29,840 bases of DNA from CAZAYP01 sp964489425 [NCBI: uncultured Verrucomicrobiota bacterium]. GTDB taxonomy: Bacteria; Verrucomicrobiota; Kiritimatiellia; RZYC01. Below the pieces are notes generated by a model. It did not search any database. It was not told the DNA's origin and saw only the letters and a program-made list of their open reading frames with translations. Of this stretch, positions 15,321 to 23,700 are shown one piece after another (position 1 is the first letter of the stretch; every line of letters begins with the position of its first letter). The translations under genes and the position numbers were made by a program. The DNA lies in contig CAZAYP010000067.1 of assembly GCA_964489425.1 (NCBI GenBank), forward strand, positions 1 to 29,840, given 5' to 3'.

Positions 15321-17287
15321 GGCGCGGCGCCCTCGGCCGGGGCCTGCTGCACGCGGTAAAACCGGTAGCCGCCCAGGGCCCAGGCGTCCGTGGCGGTTGC
15401 GACCTGGCCCTGGCCATTGATCGCCGGGCCAAGGTCATGCCAGGGGCCGGCCGCATGGTCGGCATATTGCACTTGGTAAACAAAGTTACTCATGGCGGGA
15501 ATGGCCAGCTGCAGCCCTTCGGCCGTGGCGTGCGGCGCCGGCGTGGGTGCGGCAAAATGGATTACGGCCACGCCGCGCAGGTCAAACCCGTCCATCCCCG
15601 CGCTGGGCGCGGGTTCCGGGTACCCGTGAGTGCTGTCGTAATACGGATCAAAAATCGCATGGCCCCAGGAATCCGTCGTGCTGCCGTCGCCGACAACGTC
15701 CACCAGGCGGATGTAGTTGATCTCGCGCAAGTCCACGCTGCCGTTGGTGACCGCCGGCAGGTCGGCCAGCGCCGCAAGGTCGAACGGGGTGCCGTAATCC
15801 AACGTATGCTTGCCGGCCAGCCCGTCGATCCGCGTGGCGTCCTGGCTGGAAAACCGGTTTTCCCCATTGTCGGGCACGGGGCCGAACAGCTCGTCGCGGT
15901 TCAGGTACACGCTCGGGAACCGCGCCCAGGCGTCCGGCGTGGTGGCCACTTCCACAAAAGCCAGCTCGGCGAACGTGAAGTCGTTGGTGGCGCCTTCACG
16001 GCTCGTGCCGGTCCAGTCGGCAGCCTCGACGAACCCGTTTTCAAAAACAGCAAAGTCCGGCCCGGGCCCGTCCCGCATGGCCGCGGCAAAAGTCAGCACC
16101 AGGGACCCGCCGTTGCCCAGCGAGTACACGTGGCGGGCGGCCGCGCCGTCGAACGCCGCGGGCCGGCCAAGAATGGCGTTGCTCAGGCTGCCGTCGGCCC
16201 ACTCGACGTCGCCCCAGGCGTAGCCGCCGCTGGTTTCATCGGGTTGCTGGACATCGGCCAACCCGGTGACCCATCCCCGCAGGATGTTGGAAGAATAGTG
16301 AATGCCGTGGTCCGCCGCGGCGTAGGGCGGCGCTGGCGGCACCAGGCGTGCAACCTCCGCGAATCCGTAAGTCACCGGGTCGTTGCCGCCGGCCAGCCAG
16401 CTGTGGCGGTTGATGAACCCGATCCAGTTCGTGCCGCCGCGGACGAAGGCGCTGACTTGGTAGTAGGGGTTGGCCAGGGCCGGAACATGGCCGTATACCC
16501 CGCCCGTGGCCGGATCGTAGACCTGCAGGCCGTCGATGCCATACCCCGCGGCCCAGACGTGCCCCGCATCATCGACGGCGAGGGATCCAACGCTGCCCAA
16601 CGTGCACAGCGGTTCGCCATCGCTGAAGTGCAGCGGCGCGCCGGCGCAGGCCGCGGCCACCTGGGCCGCGGTGAACCGGCGCAGGTGGTTGTCGGGCGCG
16701 CTGCCCACGTACCAGTCGCCGTTGGTAGCCCGCGCCAGGCCGCCGCTGTAAGGCGAGAAGTCGCGGATCACCACGTGCTGGGTGCTGCCGTCAAGCGCCA
16801 GCAGCATGACGTTGTTGCTGTACGCCGTGCCATAGAAGCCGGCATACGCCGCGCCATTGGCGCCGGCCACCAACAGGCGCCCGGCATCGTAAAACTGGCC
16901 GCAGAAGTTCTGCACCACGGGGCCGACATTGCTGAAGGCGGTGGCCAGGTCCGCGGGATCGAACCGCACGAAGTCGCTGTTCCCCCACGTGCCCTTGCCG
17001 GCCACGGCCAACTGCGCGTCATGGACCGCGATGAACGACGGGTCTGTGGAGTAGGCGGGCGGCGCGTTGCTGAACGCCAGCACAGCCAGGCTGATGCCGG
17101 GGGCCTGGCCATAAAAAAGGCCGCTTTGGGCGTAGAGCAGCCGGCCATCCGGCAGATGGGCCAGGGCCGTGGCGCCATATGGATTGGCCACGGGCGGCAG
17201 CGCGGCCGTATGCCACCCGGCGTCGGCGCTGGCCATGGCCAGCCACCCGGCCGCCAGGATCGCCCTGATTCTCTGCAACTCCCGCAT
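15317..17287 (-). CDS. Secreted beta-propeller protein, first gene of the B12-riboswitch operon
   Basis: This is a 656-residue protein with a signal peptide ending SADA before GW (residues 1-23). Residues about 30-330 read as a beta-propeller of loosely repeated strands (LAHLPDGRLLYAQ, SLAVDDAGHVWAAG). A second domain at about 335-590 includes SLGNGGSLVLTF, PGPDFAVFENGF (about 408) and LAFVEVAT, a pattern I recall from exported surface proteins. A last beta-sandwich (QVQYADHAAGPWHDLG, GGYRFYRVQQ) resembles a C-terminal domain common in PVC exported proteins. It lacks the PW tail found elsewhere in this window. The ATG at 17287 is chosen because it lies after the leader terminator, has AAAAGGA upstream and starts the signal peptide. 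Propeller fold plus B12 control recalls Bacteroides BtuG, but homology is not shown. Confidence 0.82.
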   Translation of the reverse strand: MRELQRIRAILAAGWLAMASADAGWHTAALPPVANPYGATALAHLPDGRLLYAQSGLFYGQAPGISLAVLAFSNAPPAYSTDPSFIAVHDAQLAVAGKGTWGNSDFVRFDPADLATAFSNVGPVVQNFCGQFYDAGRLLVAGANGAAYAGFYGTAYSNNVMLLALDGSTQHVVIRDFSPYSGGLARATNGDWYVGSAPDNHLRRFTAAQVAAACAGAPLHFSDGEPLCTLGSVGSLAVDDAGHVWAAGYGIDGLQVYDPATGGVYGHVPALANPYYQVSAFVRGGTNWIGFINRHSWLAGGNDPVTYGFAEVARLVPPAPPYAAADHGIHYSSNILRGWVTGLADVQQPDETSGGYAWGDVEWADGSLSNAILGRPAAFDGAAARHVYSLGNGGSLVLTFAAAMRDGPGPDFAVFENGFVEAADWTGTSREGATNDFTFAELAFVEVATTPDAWARFPSVYLNRDELFGPVPDNGENRFSSQDATRIDGLAGKHTLDYGTPFDLAALADLPAVTNGSVDLREINYIRLVDVVGDGSTTDSWGHAIFDPYYDSTHGYPEPAPSAGMDGFDLRGVAVIHFAAPTPAPHATAEGLQLAIPAMSNFVYQVQYADHAAGPWHDLGPAINGQGQVATATDAWALGGYRFYRVQQAPAEGAAP

Positions 17288-17333
17288 CCGTACGATTCCT
17301 TTTCGTTTCGCGGGAGCAGCCTGGGCGCGCATG

Positions 17334-17375
17334 AAAAAGGCCTTCCTTTCTCGTGGCGACAAGAAAACGAAGGCC
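17334..17375 (-). terminator. Intrinsic terminator in the riboswitch leader (expression platform)
   Basis: On the minus strand GGCCTTC (17375-17369) pairs with GAAGGCC (17345-17339). The stem can extend through TTTTCT/AGAAA, and TTTTT (17338-17334) follows directly. It lies between the cobalamin aptamer and the first start codon, where B12 binding would be expected to favour its formation. The alternative antiterminator pairing was not worked out. Confidence 0.8.
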
Positions 17376-17427
17376 AGCCGGCGCCGCCCTTTCTCTTCTC
17401 CCGCGGAAGATACTCTGAGCCCGGGCC

Positions 17428-17618
17428 CAACACGTCTTCTGGCTACGGCGTACGCTACTATCCCGCCTTCTCCCCGTTGCCGGGAATGGCCTGTGGGATT
17501 TCGCAGCCGATCACAGCGGCGCGACCGCGTCCGATTCTCACGGACTTCCGTTTGTTGTTCCCGCCTTTAATTCACTGATAAAGAACTGGCGCGAAAGTGC
17601 GCCATGGGTGGCGCGTTG
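17428..17618 (-). promoter_or_regulatory. Cobalamin (B12) riboswitch aptamer
   Basis: On the minus strand the conserved core reads GGAAGTCCGTGAGAATC, then GGACGCGGTCGC, then GCCGCTGTGATCGG. It continues through CCACAGGCCATTCCCGG to AGCCAGAAGAC. These align by eye, block for block, with the E. coli btuB leader (GGGAATCCAGTGCGAATC, CTGCCATTC, AGCCCGAAGAC). P1 is CAACGCG (17618-17612) with CGTGTTG (17434-17428). The span of 191 nt is normal for the class. The aptamer is followed by the terminator at 17334-17375 and the four-gene minus-strand operon. Confidence 0.93.
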
Positions 17619-17690
17619 TCAAATGGAAACTGGGTTGCTTGCCCGGCTGGACTGGACCACCCTGCAACTGCGGCCCGGATGGGAAAGTCC

Positions 17691-17719
17691 TTGACCGTTG
17701 GTGCGGGGCGGATGATTAT
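17691..17719 (+). promoter_or_regulatory. Possible sigma-70-type promoter of the giant repeat protein
   Basis: TTGACC and GATTAT are separated by 17 bp in the divergent region between the riboswitch and the gene at 17790. The 5' leader would be about 65 nt and end in a strong GGAGGAG ribosome binding site (17781-17787). Promoter consensus in this organism is unknown. Confidence 0.3.
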
Positions 17720-17789
17720 CCGGACGAGATAAGACGATCCCAACCAGTCCGCCTGCCGCTCCGCGGCCGGCGGGTATTGAGGAGGAGTT

Positions 17790-20700
17790 ATGAGGCATAA
17801 CCGATGGTTCCTGTTGATCTCCCTCGCGGTGTTGCCCGCTTGCCTTGGGTCCGTGGCCCGGGCGGTAGTCATCACCAATAGCATCACCATCAACACGAAC
17901 GACCTGGCGTACGAGAACGCCGACCTGCAGATCAGCAACTGCACGGTGACCGTTCATGGCCCGCACGTGTTCGGCGCCGTAACCCTGCAGGCGGGCGGCA
18001 TAATCCAGGGCACCAGCACCAACTTGCAGCTCAACGCCCTCACCCTGGAGCCGGGCGCAACCATGAACCTGGCGGGCAACGGGTACCTGGGCGTGGCGGG
18101 AACCCTGGCGGTGCACAATACGGCCGTGCTGCTCCAGCGCGGGGCGAACACCAGCGGCCAGGTGGGCGGGCAATGGGTGGGCGCCGGCGGCATCATCGAG
18201 GCCATGAGCGTCGTGGTTACGGCGGGCGGCAAGATCAGCGCCGACAGCCAGGGCTATGTGGCCGGTCAGGGCCTGGCCGGCGGCCCCGGCAATGCGGGCG
18301 GCAGCCATGCTGGCATCGGGGGCAACGGGCCCTGGGGTGCGGGCGGAACCAACGTGTACGGCAACGGCCTCGCGCCGGTCGCGCTGGGCAGCGGCGGCGG
18401 CGGCTACGACGGCCTGGGCGGCGGCAGCGGCGGCGCGGGCGGCGGCGCCATCCACCTGCGGGTCGAAGGTCTCCTGGCGCTGGACGGCGAGATCAGCGCC
18501 GACGGCCAGAGCATGAACACCGGCCGGGGCGACGGCGCCGGCGCCGGCGGCAGCCTCTGGATCCAAGCGCGCAACCTGTCCGGCGGCGGCCGCTTGCACG
18601 CCAACGGCGGCAGCAGCCTGTCGGGCCGCGGCGGCGGCGGCGGCGGCGGGCGCGTCGCGGTGTATTACGAGGCGGACAGCGGGTTCCTGGGATACACCAA
18701 CTCGACCACCGCGGGCGGCTCCGGAGCGGGTAGCGGCACCATGGGCACGGCGGCCTTTTTCTGCACCGGCGTGACCAACCAGCACTTGCAGGTGTTCAAC
18801 CTGTTCCGCCTGCCGCCGTGCGTGACCAGCAGCTATGGCCAGGTGTCGGTGCTGGCCGGCGGCAACCTGGTCCTGGGCGGCGGCGGCCAGCTGCTGGTCG
18901 ATGGCGCGTTGTGGGTGGCCTCCAACTCCACGTTGACCGTGCAAAGCGTCAACCAGTCCGGCCAGGTGGGCGGCCAGTGGCTAGGGGCCGGCGGCCGGAT
19001 CACGGCTTCGAACGTGACCGTGCAGGCCGGGGCCCGCATCACCGCCGATGCGCTGGGCTATCTGGCCGGCGTCGGGCCGGGCGCGGCGGGCGGCAACGCC
19101 GGCGGCACGCACGGCGGCGCGGGCGGCAACGGCGCGTGGGGCGCCGCCAGCACCAACCTCTATGGCGAGGCGTTTGCGCCCGGCCCCCCGGGCAGCGGCG
19201 GCGGCGGGTATGACGCCCTGGGCGGCGGCAGCGGCGGCGCGGGCGGCGGCGGGATCCAGCTGGCCGTGCTGGACCAACTGGCCCTGGATGGCGAAATCAG
19301 CGCGGCCGGCCAGAGCATGAATACCGGCCGGGGCGACGGCGCGGGCGCGGGCGGCAGCCTCTGGGTGCAAACCCGCGCGCTGACCGGCGCCGGATGTTTC
19401 CGCGCCCGGGGCGGCAACAGCACCTCCGGTCGCGGGGGCGGCGGCGGCGGGGGCCGGATCGCGGTATTTTATGAGGTCGGCGGCGGGTTCCTGGGGTACA
19501 CCAACTCCTCGGCAGCCGGCGGCACCGGCGTGAACGCGGGCGCGGCCGGCAGCTCGCTCTTCAGCTGCCTGGCCGTCACCAACCAGCACCTGCAAGTGTT
19601 CCAGTACCTCCGCCTGCCCGCGACCAGCACCAGCCACTTCGGCCAGGTTACCGTGGCTGCCGGGGGCAACCTGGTGCTGGGGGGCGGCGCGGAACTGCAG
19701 GTGGACGGCACCTTGCGGATCGCCACCAACTCGACCCTCACCGCCCAGTCCATCTACCCAGGCGGCACCGTGGCCGGCGCGTGGGCCGGCGCCGGCGACC
19801 GCGTGGTGGCGGCCAACATCGTGATCGAAAACGGGGCGCGGGTTAACGCCGATGCGCTGGGCTATGGCGCGGCCCTGGGCCCGGCCGGCGCCGGCGGCAA
19901 CAGCGGCGGCACCCACGCCGGTGTGGGCGGCACCGGGCCGTGGTGCTGCGCCAACACCAACGTCTACGGCGACGAGATCGAACCCGTGGCCCTCGGCAGC
20001 GGCGGCGGCGGCTACGACGGCCTGGGCGGCGGCAGCGGCGGCGCGGGCGGCGGCGCCATCGAGCTGAATGCGCGCGAATACCTGGCGCTGGACGGCGAAA
20101 TCAGCGCCAATGGCCAGAGCATGAACACCACGCGGGGCGATGGCGGCGGCGCGGGCGGCAGCGTGTATATCAACGCCCTGGGCGTGCAGGGCGCCGGCCG
20201 GATCCTGGCGCGCGGCGGCAACAGCACGTCGGGCCGCGGCGGCGGCGGCGGCGGCGGCCGCATTGCCGTGCATTACTACGCAAGCTGCGCGCTGGATCCC
20301 ACCAACCTGGTGGCGGCCGGCGGCGGCGGCGCCATCGCGGGCAGCACCGGGACCGTGGGGGCGGTGCTGTGCTCGACCAACCCCGTCTTCCGCTGGAAGT
20401 CCGTGCCGCAATACGCGCACGGCACGGAGTGGCTGCAGTGGCTGGCCCTGAGCCTGCCGGCGGACGCCGCGGCCGCGGACGTCGTGGCCTTCCGCAACGA
20501 GCAGCGCCATGACCTGGCCCTGGCCCAGCCTATCGCGGGCGGCGTGGCCTGGGATACCACCCAGCTGTCCAACGGCTGGTATGACCTGCGGGTATTGTTC
20601 CGCCTCACCGCGCCGGCCCAGGCGGTCGGGTCCTTGCGCCAGGCCGTGCTGGTGAACAACGCGCTGGCCTGGCATGGCGGCACGCTGCTGGTCAACGAAA

Positions 20701-23700
20701 CATGGGCCAGCGGCACGGTCCACGTGGTGGAAGGCGACTTCGTGGTCGGCCCGGGCGTGACCCTGACCGTCGCGCCCGGCGCGATCGTCAAGTTCGTGGA
20801 TGGCGCCACCCTGACCGTGGCGGCCGGCGCCACGTTGGATGCCCTGGGCACGGCGCAAGCCGCGATCCTCTTCACCTCGTTCGCCGACGACACCGCCGGC
20901 GGCGACAGCAACCTCGACGGCGATGCCCTGGCCCCGCGGCCGGGCGACTGGGGCGGGGTCGCCAACGCGGGCGGCACGCTGAACCTCAATGACTTCACGG
21001 TGTTCCGCTACTCGCGGACCACGCACGCCGGCGCGCTCGCCGGCAACGAGATCTGGCTGGGCACCTACCTGCACTACATCACCAACGACCTGGTCGTGAC
21101 CTCCGGCGTGCATCTCACCATCCAGCCGGGGGCGGTGGTGAAGTTCGACAACAAGAAAAAACTGACCATCCAGGCCGGCGGCTTTCTGAACGCGGCGGGC
21201 AACCTGGCCCAGCCCATCACCTTCACCTCGTGGCGCGACGACACTGTGGGCGGCGACTCCAACCGCGACGGCAACCGCAGCACGCCGCAGCCCGGCGACT
21301 GGATCGGCCTTTACTTCCAGGGCGGCACGGGCGTGCTGGAATGCGTGGCCATCAACCATGCGGGCGGATCGCAGAGCGGCAACTGGGACACCACGGCCGG
21401 CGCCATCGTGACGCGGACCGGCGCGGACGTGAGCCTGGCGCGGAGCGTGATCCTGGATGCGCTGTTCGAGGGCATCCTGGCCTGGGAGGGCGGCACGGTC
21501 AACGCGGTCAACAGCGTGATCAACGGCGCCAACCGCGGGGTCAATGCGGATGGCACGGCTGTGGTGCGGCTGATCAACTGCACGCTGTACAACAATGGCA
21601 CCGGCCTGTGGGGCCACGGCGGCCAGCTGGACGTGCGCAACACGATCATCGCCGGCAGCCTGCAGTACGGGATCGACAACATCCTCGGCGGTGCGTTGGC
21701 CATTCGCTATTCCGATGTCTGGTCCGCCACCGGCACCAACTATTATCGCTGCCCGGACCCGACCGGCTTGAACGGCAACCTCGCCACCAACCCGGCCTTA
21801 AAAGACGCGGCGACCGGCGACTTCCGCCTGAACTTCCTCTCGCCCTGCATTGACGCGGCCGAGGGCACCAACGCGCCGGCGGCCGACTACATGGGCGCGC
21901 CGCGCTACACGGACCCGCGCACCCTGGTCAAGAAGGGCACGCCCTGCACCAACGGCGCCTACGCGGACATGGGCGCGTACGAGTTCGTGGAAACCGCCAG
22001 CTCGGAGATCGACCTGGTGCCGGCCTTTGTCGCGGGGCCGCTGGCGGCCCGCGCGGGCGATGACGTCACGCTCAGCTGGATCACCGCCAACATCGGCAGC
22101 GCCCCGGCCCGCGGCCCCTGGCACGACGAAATCAGCCTGGCCCTGGTCCGCGACCACACCACCAACTGGGTGACCGTCGGCGAGGTGGTGGTCGGGGTGG
22201 GCCTGACGCTGGGCCCCGGCCAGTCCTGCACCAACACGGCCAGCCTGCGCGTGCCGGGCAGCGTGCCGGGCGACCACGCCTGGCAGGTGTTTGTCAACCG
22301 GCGCGACGAGGTGTTCGAGGGCCAGAACCGCACCAACAACACCCGGTTCTCGGCCGCGCCGCTCAACCTGGACCTCAACGAAGTGCTCGTCAACGGCCCG
22401 GCCGCCACCAATATCCTGGCCACCGGCCAGTACCAGTGGTTCAAGTTCCGCGCCGACAACCTCCTGGACGTGCTGCTGGGCCTTGACCTGGCCGGCGCCG
22501 GCGCCAGCGAGCTGTATGCCGCGCGCGACTCCATGCCGGATCGCCAGCATTTCGACTACGCCCAGGCGCAGTGGAACAGCGCGGACGTCTCCACCCTCGT
22601 CGGCGTGGGCCGCACCGGCTGGTATTACTGCGCCGCCTACGGCGCCGAGGTCGCCGCCGGGTCCGCCGCGTTTTCCTTGCGCGCCACCAACGTCCCCTAC
22701 GGCCTGACCGGCGTGGACCTGAACACCATCGGGAACACCGGCCGCGTAACCCTCACGGTATTCGGCAGCCAGCTGGGCTCCAACTACACGTACCTGCTGG
22801 TGGGGGGCGGCGTCACGCTCACGGCTGCGGCCGTCCAGGTGGTCAATCCCACCCGTGCCTGGCTGACGTTCGACGTGAACGGCCTGCCGCCAGGCGAGTT
22901 CAGCCTGCAGATGCTCTCGGCGGTCAGCACCTCCGTGCTGGCGCAGGCGGGCAGCGTGGTGCCGGGCGGCGCCGACTTCTGGTGGAACCTGGTGGGGGCG
23001 GACACCATCCGCGTGGGGCGGCCGGCGACCTACACGGTGAGCTATGGCAACCAGGGCATCTGCGACGCCGGCTACACCCTCCTGCTGGTGTTCGGCATCC
23101 CGAACTCCGCGGCGGTCGCACCCGGGGCCGGCTTCACCAACCGCCCGGCGCCGGCCTGCATGGGCGTGACCACGCCCACCTGCCTGCGCACGGTGCTGGA
23201 GGTGGCCGGCACGGCCTTGACGCCGCTGGTCGTCCCGCCGCTGCGTCCCGGCCAGGCCGGCAGCGCCACCTTCAGCCTCGCCACGGCCGCCCAGGGCGAC
23301 TTTGACATCCAGGTCTGGCGCATGGGCACGTGCCTCGCCGATGGGTCCTCGCTGGCCGGCCAGTTGGGCGAGTTGGATTGCAGCACCAACGCCCTGCTCC
23401 TCGCGCCCGCGGTGGTCCGGGAAGAGTCGTACAAGTTGCCCCGCGATACCCTGATCGCCCTGTGGAACGTCACCCAGAACTGCGCCGGCCAGAACTTCGT
23501 CGGCGTGCGGTTCTTGAGCGGGTCCCAGCCGGAAGGCTGGGCCTGCGGCGGCGCCGCCCTGCACCTGCGCAACCAGCTCATCGCTGCGCGCAACGCGGAT
23601 CCTGGCGGGCCGCTCACGGGCTGGGATTTCTTCTCCATCACCAAGACCGGCCACACCACGGTGATGGGCCAATCGCCCGAGGGCCAGCTCTACATTATTG

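Noticed and set aside
15437-17578. 713-residue plus-strand open frame opposite the propeller gene
   Set aside because: It runs antisense across the riboswitch and terminator, has no start signals and no recognisable domain.
17616-17621. Minus-strand TTGACA as a promoter of the riboswitch operon
   Set aside because: It overlaps the P1 stem of the aptamer, so transcription from it would start inside the aptamer, and no -10 follows at a suitable distance.
18390-20260. Glycine-codon tandem repeats as a possible CRISPR or satellite array
   Set aside because: They are in-frame coding repeats of one protein with an 804-bp period; there are no short identical repeats with unique spacers anywhere in the window.
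18981-21617. 878-residue open frame on the minus strand opposite the giant protein gene
   Set aside because: It mirrors the Gly/Ala codons of the plus-strand gene, has no family pattern, no ribosome site and a composition dominated by Ala, Gly, Val and Arg. It is a GC-driven shadow.
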